Below the pieces are notes generated by a model. That model was not told the origin of the DNA. It was given only the letters and a program-made list of their open reading frames with translations, and searched no databases. A stretch of DNA of 64,000 bases from CAVVUF01 sp963751425 (GTDB taxonomy: Bacteria; Chloroflexota; Anaerolineae; Anaerolineales; UBA4823): the NCBI GenBank assembly GCA_963751425.1, contig CAVVUF010000001.1, forward strand, positions 620,001 through 684,000. Direction: 5' to 3'. A program made the position numbers and the translations under genes. Of the stretch, positions 52,921-62,655 are shown piece by piece (positions within the stretch are counted from its first letter, which is position 1; the number at the start of each line of letters is the position of its first letter).

Positions 52921-54180
52921 ATGATAAAACCTGCAATAAAGAAAATTGTGCTCGCCTACTCCGGAGGGTTGGATACATCGGTCATCGTACCCTGGCTCGT
53001 AGAAAATTACGGTTGTGAAGTGATCTGCTTCTGCGCCGATGTCGGTCAAGGCGAGGAATTGGCTGGTCTGGAAGCAAAAGCGAAAGCCAGCGGAGCCAGC
53101 CAGCTCGTCATCCGTGATCTGCGAGAAGAATTTGCCGCCGATTACTTATTCCCGGTCCTGCAAGCTGGGGCGGTGTATGAAAGGAAATACCTGCTGGGAA
53201 CATCGATTGCACGCCCCTTAATTGCCAAGCACCAGGTAGATGTTGCCCATCAGGTCGGTGCAGACGCGGTCGCACATGGGGCAACCGGAAAAGGAAATGA
53301 CCAGGTTCGCTTCGAGCTCACCTACACGGCTCTAGATCCTCGCCTGCATGTTGTGGCGCCTTGGCGTGAATGGGAAATTCGCTCACGCGAAGATGCCATT
53401 CGCTACGCTAAAGCCCATAACGTTCCAGTTGCTGCAACGATGAAATCCATATACAGCCGCGATCGGAACCTGTGGCATCTTTCTCACGAAGGTGGATTGT
53501 TGGAAGACCCTTGGTCAGAACCTGAAGAAGCCATGTTCCAAATCAGTACCTCACCTGACAATGCACCGGAAACACCCGAATATGTAGAAATTGAGTTTGA
53601 ATCGGGTGTCCCCACTGCAGTCAACGGTCAAAAGCTTTCCCCTGCAAAAATCGTCGAAACATTAAATACTTTGGGCGGAAAACACGGCATCGGGCGTGTT
53701 GATCTAGTAGAAGGTCGCCTGGTTGGGATGAAATCACATGGTGTCTATGAGACCCCCGGTGGGACGATTTTATACGCGGCGCATCAAGAGCTAGAATCCA
53801 TTGTCCTGGATAAAGAAACGCTTCACTATAAAGATGTGATCGCCCTCAAATATGCAGAGATCATTTACAATGGGTTATGGTTCTCACCACTCAGAGAAGC
53901 CCTGGCTGCCTTTGTGGATAGCACTCAAGGACCGGTGACCGGTGTTGTGCGGTTGAAACTCTTTAAAGGGAATATCATCCCCGCAGGGCGAAAGAGTAAA
54001 TTTAGCTTATACCGTGAAGACTTTGCAACCTTTGGTCAGGAAGATGTTTACGACCAATCTGATGCAGAAGGCTTTATCCATCTCTTTGGATTACCGCTTA
54101 AAGTGCGGGCACTTAATGGACTGCCTGTTTCAGGCCTGAATATGCCAAAACCAGATTACTCCAGGTTCAAACGAGATTAG
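52921..54180 (+). CDS. argG: Argininosuccinate synthase
   Basis: A 419-residue full-length enzyme that condenses citrulline and aspartate with ATP to argininosuccinate. It shows the N-type ATP pyrophosphatase loop AYSGGLDTSVIVPWL, HGATGKGNDQVRFELTY, VVAPWREWEIRSREDAI, GVYETPGGTILYAAHQELES and VDSTQGPVTGVVRLKLFKGN. AAAGGA stands 7 bp before the ATG. It is followed 8 bp later by argH. The leader upstream has the parts of an arginine attenuator. Confidence 0.97.
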   Translation: MIKPAIKKIVLAYSGGLDTSVIVPWLVENYGCEVICFCADVGQGEELAGLEAKAKASGASQLVIRDLREEFAADYLFPVLQAGAVYERKYLLGTSIARPLIAKHQVDVAHQVGADAVAHGATGKGNDQVRFELTYTALDPRLHVVAPWREWEIRSREDAIRYAKAHNVPVAATMKSIYSRDRNLWHLSHEGGLLEDPWSEPEEAMFQISTSPDNAPETPEYVEIEFESGVPTAVNGQKLSPAKIVETLNTLGGKHGIGRVDLVEGRLVGMKSHGVYETPGGTILYAAHQELESIVLDKETLHYKDVIALKYAEIIYNGLWFSPLREALAAFVDSTQGPVTGVVRLKLFKGNIIPAGRKSKFSLYREDFATFGQEDVYDQSDAEGFIHLFGLPLKVRALNGLPVSGLNMPKPDYSRFKRD

Positions 54181-54188
54181 GAGAGAAG

Positions 54189-55553
54189 ATGACACTTTGG
54201 GGTGGGCGTTTCAGCGGTAAGATGGATCCAGATGCCTGGACTCTCAATGCATCGATTAAATTCGATTGCCGCCTGGCGCAGCAAGATATCCGAGGCAGCC
54301 AGGCATGGGCTCGCGCCTTAGAAAAAGCAAATATTCTGACGTCTGAAGAATGCCAGAGCATTTGCAGTGGCTTGAACCGCGTGTCAGAGGAATTCCACCT
54401 GGGGAATTTCACATATCTGCCCAGTGATGAGGATATCCATACCGCTGTAGAGCGCCGCTTAGGTGAACTAATTGGGGTAACAGCAGGCAAGCTGCACACA
54501 GGTCGCAGCCGTAACGATCAAGTCGCCACAGATTTCAGGCTGTGGTTTATGGATCAAATTCCAGAACTGCTCCAGGCAATCACCGGATTTCAGGAAACCT
54601 TGCTCCACCGCGCCGAGGGAGACATGGGAATGATCCTGCCAGGCTATACGCATCTCCAGCGCGCTCAACCCATCTTATTAAGTCACTGGTGGCTGGCACA
54701 CTTCTGGCCGCTCCATAAAGACCGTCAGAGGTTGATTGAGCTTTCTGCCCGCCTCCGCAGCCTCCCCTTGGGATCCGGAGCCTTAGCGGGCACCCCTTTC
54801 CCGATCGACCGCGCCTGGTTAGCTAAGGAGCTGGGGTTTGATGCTCCAGCTCCAAACAGCCTGGAGGCAGTCTCCGATCGGGATTTTGTGGCTGAATTCT
54901 TGTTCTGTGCCGCTTTGATTGGCTCTCACCTAAGCCGTTTATCAGAGATGATTGTGCTCTACACAAGCAGTGAATTCAAGTACTTCGAGCTCTCCGATGC
55001 TTTTTCAACAGGCTCCAGCTTGATGCCGCAGAAAAAGAATCCGGATATTTTCGAGCTTGCCCGGGGAAAAAGCGGGGCCTTGCTGGGTTACCTGGCAGGC
55101 TTTTTGAGCACCCTGAAAGGCTTGCCATCAGCATATGATAAGGATCTCCAAGAAGATAAAGTACCTGTTTTTGCTGCCCTCGATACCCTGCTTGCCATCC
55201 TTCCCGTAATGGCGAAGGCTTTGGATACCCTCACAGTCGACCCGGTTCGGATGCGGGCGGCGATCGATGCGGGCATGTCAGCAACCGACCTGGCAGATTA
55301 CCTGGTTCTAAAGGGGATCCCCTTCCGCGAAGCGCACAGCCTGGCTGGTCAGGCCGTTGCCCGAGCTGCCCAACTGCGGGTATCTCTCGATAAAATGCCG
55401 CTCGCAGAATACCAATCGCTGCACGTCTTCTTCGAAAACGATGTTTACCAGGTATTCGATCCCAATCAGAGCATTGCCAAGCGGGCTGCACATGGCGGCA
55501 CAGCTAAAGAAGCCGTGTTGGCGCAGTTAGAAGAAGCCAAAGCATGTTTGTAA
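54189..55553 (+). CDS. argH: Argininosuccinate lyase
   Basis: A 454-residue fumarase/aspartase-superfamily enzyme that splits argininosuccinate to arginine and fumarate. Landmarks: LWGGRFSGKMDPDAWTLNAS, DEDIHTAVERRLGELIG, TGRSRNDQVATDFRLW, PGYTHLQRAQPILLSHWWLA and the signature GSSLMPQKKNPDIFELARGK with the catalytic Ser. AGGAGAAG precedes the ATG. The last 27 bp overlap the 3' end of the uracil-DNA glycosylase gene on the other strand. Confidence 0.97.
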   Translation: MTLWGGRFSGKMDPDAWTLNASIKFDCRLAQQDIRGSQAWARALEKANILTSEECQSICSGLNRVSEEFHLGNFTYLPSDEDIHTAVERRLGELIGVTAGKLHTGRSRNDQVATDFRLWFMDQIPELLQAITGFQETLLHRAEGDMGMILPGYTHLQRAQPILLSHWWLAHFWPLHKDRQRLIELSARLRSLPLGSGALAGTPFPIDRAWLAKELGFDAPAPNSLEAVSDRDFVAEFLFCAALIGSHLSRLSEMIVLYTSSEFKYFELSDAFSTGSSLMPQKKNPDIFELARGKSGALLGYLAGFLSTLKGLPSAYDKDLQEDKVPVFAALDTLLAILPVMAKALDTLTVDPVRMRAAIDAGMSATDLADYLVLKGIPFREAHSLAGQAVARAAQLRVSLDKMPLAEYQSLHVFFENDVYQVFDPNQSIAKRAAHGGTAKEAVLAQLEEAKACL

Positions 55554-56214
55554 AATGGCATCAAACATCGGTGCGGTCAGGCGTCCAGTTTGCGTATTTT
55601 GTTGACTGACATGATACGAAGCTACCATTGTATAGGAGCCAACTTGCTTGACCGCACCATGGGCAAAACCATCAGATCCCTTTCGAACGGTTTCCCCAAG
55701 CTCCTCGAATGCTTTCAGCGTGCCATCATATGCAATTCGACCGAGAACCAAAATGACTTTGACCGATGCTAATATTTTCATCTCTGTCATGAGATAAGGC
55801 CGGCATTGGTTTAGCTCGCTTGGAAGAGGTTTATTGAGCGGCGGAGCGCAGCGCCCAACGGCTGTGATATAGACACCTTGTAAGGTAAGCCCATCTTGCC
55901 TGGAAATCGAGTTGGGCTGGTTGCATAGTCCAATCCGGTATAAAGCCGAATATAAAAAATCACCCGCTCGATCCCCTGTAAACATCCTGCCAGTGCGGTT
56001 CGAGCCATGTGCCCCTGGCGCAAGGCCGATGATCATCAAAGATGCCTGAGGATCACCCCAACCGGGTACAGGCTTTCCCCAATAGGCTTGATCGCGGTAT
56101 GCGCGGCGCTTTATAATGGCAACCTGTTCACAATAAGTCCGCAGCCTCTCACACCGGTTGCACTGAATTATATCCCGCGTTGAGCTGATCCAATTCTAAG
56201 GTCATGCGGTTCAT
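55527..56214 (-). CDS. Type 5 uracil-DNA glycosylase, frameshifted near the start
   Basis: A family 5 (UdgB-type) glycosylase, ~228 residues when repaired: CNRCERLRTYCEQVAIIKRR, AYWGKPVPGWGDPQASLMII, GLAPGAHGSNRTGRMFTGDR (active site), FLYSALYRIGLCNQPNS and the late ASYHVSQQNTQTGRLT. It removes uracil and other damaged bases; family members often carry an Fe-S cluster bound by Cys, consistent with the N-terminal CxxC. The first 10 or so codons are in another frame. Deleting one G of a GGG run (56174-56176) joins LDQLNA to DIIQCNRC. ATG 56214 overlaps the nadD stop; ATG 56205 is an alternative. Confidence 0.87.
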
Positions 56215-56835
56215 CCTATAGGATCCTGATAGAGTTGATGCTCTTCGATGAAGTCTGCCACAACTGGCGGCAGCAAATGACGGAATGGCAGCTTTTGCTT
56301 GATTTTTTTCCAAATCATTGAGGCAGAGATGTCCACTGGGGGAACATGAATTAACCGAACTTTATTTTGTAAACCGGGTAATTTCGTTTCAAGATCTTCC
56401 AGGTTTACTTCACAACCTGGGCGGAGCAGGACGCCGATGGCATGCAAGGATTCAATCAGCACTTCAGGTTTATGCCAGGTTGGAAGATCGTTCAACGAAT
56501 CTCCACCCATTAAAGTAAACCAGATCTTCATCCAGATATGTAAACTTCAAGAGTCTTACGGTATCGACTGCGAAATAAGGCGGAGGCCGGTCAATCTCCA
56601 CCCGTGAAATTTCAAATTTTGAATATCCCTCCAAAGCAACCTGGAGCATTTCTAAACGAAGCTCAACGGGGGTGATGGAGTGAGCTGATTTATGCGGTGA
56701 GCGGCGGGTAAGAACCCAAATCACGCAGGACAAATTCAACTGAACCAGGGCAGCTTCAGCAAGAATGAGATGACCCGTATGCGGAGGATCAAATGTTCCT
56801 CCATAAATACCCACCAGGGGTTTTAGTCCTGCCAT
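56211..56835 (-). CDS. nadD: Nicotinate-nucleotide adenylyltransferase, frameshifted
   Basis: A 207-residue protein when repaired. It adenylates nicotinate mononucleotide in NAD synthesis. Motifs: GIYGGTFDPPHTGHLILAEA (HxGH), SPHKSAHSITPVELRLEMLQ, FEISRVEIDRPPPYFAVDTV, and after the break MGGDSLNDLPTWHKPEVLIE and DISASMIWKKIKQKLPFRHL. The frame changes at a TTT run (56512-56514). Removing one T gives YLMGGDSL, the family sequence. Because NadD is normally essential, a base error is more likely than loss. The ATG overlaps the obgE stop. Confidence 0.9.
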
Positions 56836-58095
56836 TCCAATTCAAAATCGCCGATATAAACGGTATCACCTTCCTGCGCACCCATCTTGCGCAGAGCATC
56901 TTCTATGCCGAGTGTTTGCAGAATGCGTTGGAAACGCCGGATCGAGTCTTCAAATTCCCAATAGGTCATTGCAGCAGCGCGTTCGATCGCTTCTCCAGAA
57001 ACTCGCCACCCATCTCCTTCCTTTTGGATGGAGAACTGGCGCGGGTCACTTTCCAGGTGATAAACTGGCATAAGTTCGATGTCTTCTAAGGGTGGAGAGT
57101 CTTTAAGCCGTTCCGCTGCCCGGTATAACAGCTTACGAAGATTTTGACCGGTAACTGCTGAGATAGCCAGCGGCTGCTCCTCACCCACCAGGCCAAGTCT
57201 TTTTAAATTCTGATTCAATCTTTGGCCAGCGCTCCTGAGCTTCAGGGATATCCATTTTATTAAAGGCAACGATCTGCGGCTTTTCAGCCAGGTTTGGATC
57301 AAATAATGCCAGCTCACTGTTGATCTGAATGTAATCTGAGATAGGATTATCAGCCAATCCATCCAGCAAGTGAATCAGGACCCGTGTGCGCTGTACATGG
57401 CGTAAGAAATCATGCCCAAGCCCAATTCCAAGATGCGCACCCTCGATCAATCCAGGGATATCCGCCAATACGAGAGTGGTTTCGTCATCCAGAACTGCCA
57501 TTCCTAAATTAGGCTCTAGGGTCGTAAAGGGATAAGGTGCGATTTTCGGTTTCGCATTCGTTGAAGCAGCTAAGAGGGTGGATTTTCCTGCATTTGGTAC
57601 TCCTACAATCCCCACATCTGCGATTAACTTCAGCTCGAGACGGATCTCAAGCTCCTGGGCAGGTTCTCCGTGCTCAGCATGGCGCGGCGCCTGGTCTCTT
57701 GAATTGGCAAAACGTGCATTTCCCCGCCCCCCATGCCCGCCTTTGGCAACGACTAATTGTTGTCCAGGTTTGGTTAAATCTCCAAGCACCGCGCCTGTTT
57801 GGTGATTGAAAACGACCGTTCCAGGAGCCACATGGATGATCAAATCTTTCCCTGAGTGCCCTGTCATATCGGAACGTCCCCCATTCTTTCCATCTTCGGC
57901 TTCAAAGCGCGTTTTATGTCGAAACTGAGCCAAAGTGTTAAGAGTGGCCAGAACCTCAAGAACTACATCGCCACCTTTTCCCCCATTACCCCCATCTGGT
58001 CCACCTCTCGGCACATATTTTTCCCGGCGGAAATGTACAACCCCATCACCGCCTTTTCCTGATCGGATATGAAAGATTGCCTGGTCAATAAACAT
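56823..58095 (-). CDS. obgE: GTPase Obg/CgtA, frameshifted
   Basis: A 423-residue ribosome-assembly GTPase when repaired. It has the Gly-rich Obg domain (IRSGKGGDGVVHFRREKYVP, PRGGPDGGNGGKGGDVVLEV), the G domain (GVPNAGKSTLLAASTNAKPK; DIPGLIEGAHLGIGLGHDFL; NKMD; SAVTG) and the C-terminal OCT domain (DFELEWQD at the end). The frame breaks in an A5 run (- strand, 57200-57204). Deleting one A restores EFKRLGLVGEEQPLAISAVT. Obg is essential in most bacteria, so a read error is likely. ATG 58095 has TAAAAT 6 bp upstream. Confidence 0.93.
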
Positions 58096-58101
58096 GAGAT
58101 A

Positions 58102-58107
58102 ATTTTA
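58102..58107 (-). promoter_or_regulatory. Putative -10 of obgE, leaderless type
   Basis: TAAAAT, then TATCTC, then ATG 58095. A GGAG lies upstream of the -10 and is too far to serve as Shine-Dalgarno. The -35 is not clear. Confidence 0.5.
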
Positions 58108-58170
58108 CTCCAATTGCATGATTTTACATCTTATGGTAAATTGGTGCATCATAAATACCCGGAGAAAAAA

Positions 58171-58800
58171 ATGGAAAATACTCCCATAATTCCAGATATT
58201 GTTGTCGGACGCGTGCCGCTTTATCTGAGAGCTTTACAGCGCATGGCGCAAGAAGGGCAAAAAATCACTTCCTCATTCGAATTAGGTAAGAGATTAGGCA
58301 TCTCCGCTGCCCAAATCCGAAAGGACCTGTCTCTTTTTGGAGAATTTGGCAAACAAGGGACTGGATACCAGATCGATTACCTGATTGAAAAACTCCGCCA
58401 GATTTTAAAAGTTGACCGGTTCTGGGATATGGTCGTGGTCGGTGCGGGTGATATTGGTCATGCCCTTTCACGATATCAAGGATTTTCAGACCAGGGTTTT
58501 CGCGTAACCATGGTTTTCGATAAAGATCCAGCTAAAATTGGATCACAAATCGGTCCATTTACGATCCATTCGACAGAGCTGATGTCTCAGGCGATCAAAG
58601 AAAACCACATCAGTGTAGCCATGCTGGCGGTGCCCGCAGACCAAGCCCAAGAGGTGGCAAACCAGCTGGTCGAAGCGGGGATTAAGGCAATCCTGAATTA
58701 TGCTCCGATCAACCTGGTTGTGCCAAAAGGCGTGTATGTTCAAAATACCGACCCGGTGACCCACTTACAGCGGATGTCTTATTACCTGGGCCCTGATTAA
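58171..58800 (+). CDS. rex: Redox-sensing transcriptional repressor Rex
   Basis: A 209-residue repressor that reads the NADH/NAD+ ratio. The N-terminal winged helix (RVPLYLRALQRMAQEGQKIT, SAAQIRKDLSLFGEFGKQGT) is followed by a Rossmann domain (MVVVGAGDIGHALSRYQGFS, VTMVFDKDPAKIG, ILNYAPINLVVPKGVYVQNT). GGAGAA before ATG 58171 decides the start over the longer frame to 58069. It is divergent from obgE. Its TAA shares bases with the mreB stop. Likely targets include respiration or fermentation genes. Confidence 0.95.
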   Translation: MENTPIIPDIVVGRVPLYLRALQRMAQEGQKITSSFELGKRLGISAAQIRKDLSLFGEFGKQGTGYQIDYLIEKLRQILKVDRFWDMVVVGAGDIGHALSRYQGFSDQGFRVTMVFDKDPAKIGSQIGPFTIHSTELMSQAIKENHISVAMLAVPADQAQEVANQLVEAGIKAILNYAPINLVVPKGVYVQNTDPVTHLQRMSYYLGPD

Positions 58801-59804
58801 CCGGTGGGTAAACTTCTCCGGATCAATGAATACATCGACAACCCCTTGGAAGCCCCTTCTGCAACACAGGTGGTTGGATTATCCACTAAATAAGCTGGTA
58901 CCCCAAGTTCCTTCGTAAGCAGCCGGTCCAATCCACGCAGCAAGGCACCACCACCACACATCGCCACGCCTCGATCAATAATATCTGAGACCAGCTCAGG
59001 AGGCGTCCTCTCTAGTGTCCGGCGGGTAGTCTCAACAACAGCCTTGAGCGGCTCGCTTAAGGCGTCAATGATTTCTTCCGTAGTAAGCGTGATGGGCCTG
59101 GGTAATCCAGTAACCTGGTCTTGTCCCTGGACCTCAATGCTGCGATCTTCATCAATGGGGACCGCCGCACCGATTGTAATCTTAATGTGTTCAGCAGTTT
59201 GCTGCCCAATGATCAAGCCATACTTCTTGCGCACATAGGAAACAATCGCTTCGTCCATGTGCAAACCACCCGCCCTAAGGGTTTCGCCGGAGATAATCCC
59301 ATACATTGCCAAAACCGCGGCCTGAGTCGTGCCGCCTCCCAGGCATAAGAGCATATTCCCAGATGGCGTACCGATCGGTAGATCGACCCCAATTGCCGCT
59401 GCCAGGGGCTGTTCGATCAAGAACGCATCCCGGCTGCCTGCTTGTAAAGCAGCCTCGTGCACCGCTCGGCGCTCAACACTGGTCACTCCTTTGGGCACAG
59501 TCACCATCACGGTAGGTCGAAAAATCCGCGCCATTCCTCCGACTCTTTTTAGGACATCCGCCAGGATATATTCAGTAACTTCATAATCAGCGATCACGCC
59601 ATTTAGCATTGGATGGGTTACTTCAATCGCTTCAGGAACTCGACCGTACATTTCCTGGGCTGCTTTACCCCATTCGACCATCTTCTGCTCTGCGACTACA
59701 ATGGCAGCAACAGTGGGTTCTTCGAGCACAATTTGCCCACCTGTAGCGACGCGTGTATAAGTAGTCCCCAAATCAATCCCCAAATCTCTTGTAAATAAAC
59801 TCAT
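58797..59804 (-). CDS. mreB: MreB/Mbl rod-shape actin-like protein
   Basis: A 335-residue actin-fold protein: phosphate 1 loop LGIDLGTTYTRVATGGQIVL, TVMVTVPKGVTSVERRAVHE, LIEQPLAAAIGVDLPIGTPS, phosphate 2 LLCLGGGTTQAAVLAMYGI and adenosine motif VAMCGGGALLRGLDRLLTKE. It polymerises under the membrane and guides peptidoglycan synthesis, in line with the FemAB and L,D-transpeptidase genes elsewhere. It begins 3 bp after the atpC stop without a clear Shine-Dalgarno, so it is read with the ATP synthase transcript. Confidence 0.93.
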   Translation of the reverse strand: MSLFTRDLGIDLGTTYTRVATGGQIVLEEPTVAAIVVAEQKMVEWGKAAQEMYGRVPEAIEVTHPMLNGVIADYEVTEYILADVLKRVGGMARIFRPTVMVTVPKGVTSVERRAVHEAALQAGSRDAFLIEQPLAAAIGVDLPIGTPSGNMLLCLGGGTTQAAVLAMYGIISGETLRAGGLHMDEAIVSYVRKKYGLIIGQQTAEHIKITIGAAVPIDEDRSIEVQGQDQVTGLPRPITLTTEEIIDALSEPLKAVVETTRRTLERTPPELVSDIIDRGVAMCGGGALLRGLDRLLTKELGVPAYLVDNPTTCVAEGASKGLSMYSLIRRSLPTG

Positions 59805-59807
59805 AGG

Positions 59808-60260
59808 TTAAGAGGGTTCTTCCTGTCCCTTCCCGGAACTTGGGGCGCGCTGGCCTCGGAATCGCCTGACCGCTTCCAACCGCAAATTTGAACGTCGCAA
59901 GGCTGCTTCGAGGTTCAAGTAACTATCTGTATCTGGTCCTGGACCCTGAGCCAATATCTCTTCCGCGCGCCTTTTTGCAGCCTCAGCGCGAGCGATATCG
60001 ATCTCCATCACATTCTCAGCCGAATCGGCTAAAACCGTCACCAAATCGGGCTGTACCTCAATGACACCGCCTGAAATTGTAAAATCCTTCTCATCACCCT
60101 GGTAACGGACGACCAGTACACCAAGTTTTAAGGTAGATAATAAAGGAGCATGGTTGGGCAGGATGCCCATCTCTCCTTCAATCCCAGGAACAAGGATTAT
60201 ATCAGCATCCCCTTCATATACCAGGCGATCCTGGGAAACGATTTCACAGCGAATAGACAC
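59808..60260 (-). CDS. atpC: ATP synthase epsilon subunit
   Basis: A 150-residue subunit of F1. The N-terminal beta-sandwich is RCEIVSQDRLVYEGDADIIL, VPGIEGEMGILPNHAPLLST, and FTISGGVIEVQPDLVTVLAD. The C-terminal helices are IDIARAEAAKRRAEEILAQG and beyond. It couples the rotor to the catalytic head and can inhibit hydrolysis. It follows atpD by 25 bp. Confidence 0.95.
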   Translation of the reverse strand: MSIRCEIVSQDRLVYEGDADIILVPGIEGEMGILPNHAPLLSTLKLGVLVVRYQGDEKDFTISGGVIEVQPDLVTVLADSAENVMEIDIARAEAAKRRAEEILAQGPGPDTDSYLNLEAALRRSNLRLEAVRRFRGQRAPSSGKGQEEPS

Positions 60261-60285
60261 AGCAAACTCCTGCTCTCGTCATGTA

Positions 60286-61695
60286 CTACGAGCTTTCACC
60301 TTTGGCAAGGCGTTCTGATTTCTCCAAAGCGGCTTCGATATTGCCAACCATATGGAAAGCATTCTCAGGAAGGTCATCATACTTACCATCCAAGATTTCA
60401 CGAAAACCGCGCACGGTGTCCCGAAGAGGCACATAAGTTCCCGGAATACCCGTGAATTGCTCAGCCACAAACATGGGCTGTGAGAAGAATCGTTCAATCT
60501 TTCGCGCTCGGGCGACGATCAATTTATCATCTTCGCTCAACTCATCCACACCCAAAATCGCGATAATATCCTGTAAATCTTTATAACGCTGCAACACACG
60601 CTGCACTTCTCGAGCGGTGGTGTAATGTTCATCGCCTACGATTTGTGGATCCAAAATTCGAGAGGTAGAAGCTAATGGATCAACCGCCGGGTAAATTCCT
60701 TTTTCGGAAATTGACCTTTCCAAGGCAATGGTCGCATCCAGGTGTGTAAAGGTTGCCACCGGAGCAGGATCTGAATAATCGTCCGCGGGAACATACACTG
60801 CCTGCATGGAGGTTATGGAGCCATGCCGGGTCGACGTGATTCGCTCTTGCAGCTCGCCCATTTCGGTTGCCAGGGTTGGCTGATAACCCACCGCGGATGG
60901 CATTCGCCCCAACAAAGCTGACACTTCCGAACCAGACATGCTGAATCGGAAAATGTTATCAATAAAAAGCAGAACATCTCGCCCTTCATCTCGAAAGTAT
61001 TCCGCCATAGCCAAGGCTGAAAGTGCTACTCGCAAACGCACCCCAGGAGGCTCATTCATCTGGCCAAACACCATGACGGTATCTTTCATTACACCCGATT
61101 CAAGCATTTCACGATAAAGCTGTGTGCCTTCACGCGTGCGTTCTCCTACACCTGCGAAAACAGAGTTCCCCTGATGGACTGTGGCTATCGAACGGATCAG
61201 CTCCATAATTACAATCGTCTTCCCTACCCCGGCTCCACCAAAAATTCCTGTTTTACCTCCCTTTGTGAAGGGAGCAATCAGGTCAATGACTTTCAGACCA
61301 GTTTCGAATACCTCGACACGCGTGGATTGCTCTGAAAAATCTGGAGCAGGACGATGAATTGGGTAGTATGATTGCGCTAAAACAGGGCCTCCATTGTCAA
61401 CCGGTTGTCCCAGAACATTGAAAATCCGCCCCAATGTCGCTGGACCTACAGGCACCTGGATTGGCTTACCGGTCACACCCACTGGCAAACCTCGTTTCAA
61501 GCCATCCGTCGTTTCCATGGCAACGCAGCGTACCCAGTTGTTTCCAAGGTGTTTTTGAACCTCCAGCGTTAGAGGGGGCTGTCCTGGGCGTTCCACCAAT
61601 AGCGCCTCATAAATTTCCGGCAGCATTTCTGCAGGGAATTCGACATCTACCACACCACCTAAGATTTGCACAATTCGGCCTTTTGTTTCAGGCAT
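60286..61695 (-). CDS. atpD: ATP synthase beta subunit
   Basis: A 469-residue catalytic subunit. Walker A GIFGGAGVGKTIVIMELIRS, catalytic Glu in VFAGVGERTREGTQLYREML, Walker B DVLLFIDNIF and signature PAVDPLASTSRILDP with MPSAVGYQPTLATEMGELQE. It forms the alpha3beta3 head with atpA. It lies 48 bp after atpG, still on the same strand. Confidence 0.98.
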   Translation of the reverse strand: MPETKGRIVQILGGVVDVEFPAEMLPEIYEALLVERPGQPPLTLEVQKHLGNNWVRCVAMETTDGLKRGLPVGVTGKPIQVPVGPATLGRIFNVLGQPVDNGGPVLAQSYYPIHRPAPDFSEQSTRVEVFETGLKVIDLIAPFTKGGKTGIFGGAGVGKTIVIMELIRSIATVHQGNSVFAGVGERTREGTQLYREMLESGVMKDTVMVFGQMNEPPGVRLRVALSALAMAEYFRDEGRDVLLFIDNIFRFSMSGSEVSALLGRMPSAVGYQPTLATEMGELQERITSTRHGSITSMQAVYVPADDYSDPAPVATFTHLDATIALERSISEKGIYPAVDPLASTSRILDPQIVGDEHYTTAREVQRVLQRYKDLQDIIAILGVDELSEDDKLIVARARKIERFFSQPMFVAEQFTGIPGTYVPLRDTVRGFREILDGKYDDLPENAFHMVGNIEAALEKSERLAKGESS

Positions 61696-61743
61696 TTCGT
61701 CCTCCGGATCGGATCTCTCTCATACTATCAGTCATTAAGACGG

Positions 61744-62643
61744 TTATTCAAGCGATTTAGCCAATGCTTCAGCACCACCGGCAATATCTAACATTTCATT
61801 CGTGATGGTTTGTTGACGCGCATTGTTATATTGCAACTGCAAAGCACCAGCCAAATCCGTGGCACTATCGGTTGCGTTTTTCATCGCTACCATGCGAGCG
61901 GCATGCTCGCTTGCCAACGATTTAAGAATCGCCTGATAAACCTGCAGTGCTGTAAAGCGCGGCACAATTTCGTCCAGGATTTCCGATTCACCTGGCTCAT
62001 AGATATAGGCGGCGGTTGGAGTCTTTGCGTTTTCCTGGAAAGTCACCACCCTGCCCTCCCCTGTTTCAAACTCAAGGGGCAACAACTGCTTGATCGAGGG
62101 AACCTGCTTGACCATGTTAACAAAATGAGTAAAGACCAGGTAAACTCGATCGGCTTCACCTGCCAGGAACTCATCCACCACCAGGCGGCCTATGGCTGAA
62201 ACATCCATAAAGGAGGGGTCAGCAGGCAAGTTACTAAATTCAGCCATTACAGGCAGATGCCTGCGCATGAGCAGGTCACGGCCTTTTCGACCTATGGCAA
62301 TATAACGAACCGGAACGGTTCGCTGGTTGAAGTGGTGGAGTGCAAATCGAACGATATTTGAGTTGTAGGCTCCCGCCAGTCCTCGGTCCCCGGTGATTAA
62401 AACAACCAATTCAGATCGGTCCTCGGTACGTGGAGTCAACAAAGGATGCAGGTTCGCACGTCCAGGCTGCCTGGCGATATGGGTTAAGACTTGCCAGGCT
62501 TTGGTTGCATAAGGGCGCGTGCGCAGCATTGCAGCCATTGCCTTGCGCACCTTGCTTGCACTGACCGCCTGCAATGCCCTTGTCACTTGAGAAATATTCT
62601 TTACGCTGCGGATGCGCAGACGTACTTCTCTTGCGTTTGCCAT
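61744..62643 (-). CDS. atpG: ATP synthase gamma subunit
   Basis: A 299-residue central-stalk subunit. The N-terminal helix is RLRIRSVKNISQVTRALQAV with SASKVRKAM, the Rossmann-like part holds VVLITGDRGLAGAYNSNIVR, and the C-terminal helix is ARMVAMKNATDSATDLAGAL with YNNARQQTITNEMLDIAGGA. It lies 12 bp after atpA. The F1 order atpA-G-D-C is standard. Confidence 0.97.
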   Translation of the reverse strand: MANAREVRLRIRSVKNISQVTRALQAVSASKVRKAMAAMLRTRPYATKAWQVLTHIARQPGRANLHPLLTPRTEDRSELVVLITGDRGLAGAYNSNIVRFALHHFNQRTVPVRYIAIGRKGRDLLMRRHLPVMAEFSNLPADPSFMDVSAIGRLVVDEFLAGEADRVYLVFTHFVNMVKQVPSIKQLLPLEFETGEGRVVTFQENAKTPTAAYIYEPGESEILDEIVPRFTALQVYQAILKSLASEHAARMVAMKNATDSATDLAGALQLQYNNARQQTITNEMLDIAGGAEALAKSLE

Positions 62644-62655
62644 AAGAATCGGCTT

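Noticed and set aside
58096..58170. Rex autoregulatory operator between obgE and rex
   Set aside because: No TTGTGA-N6-TCACAA-like palindrome is present in the gap.
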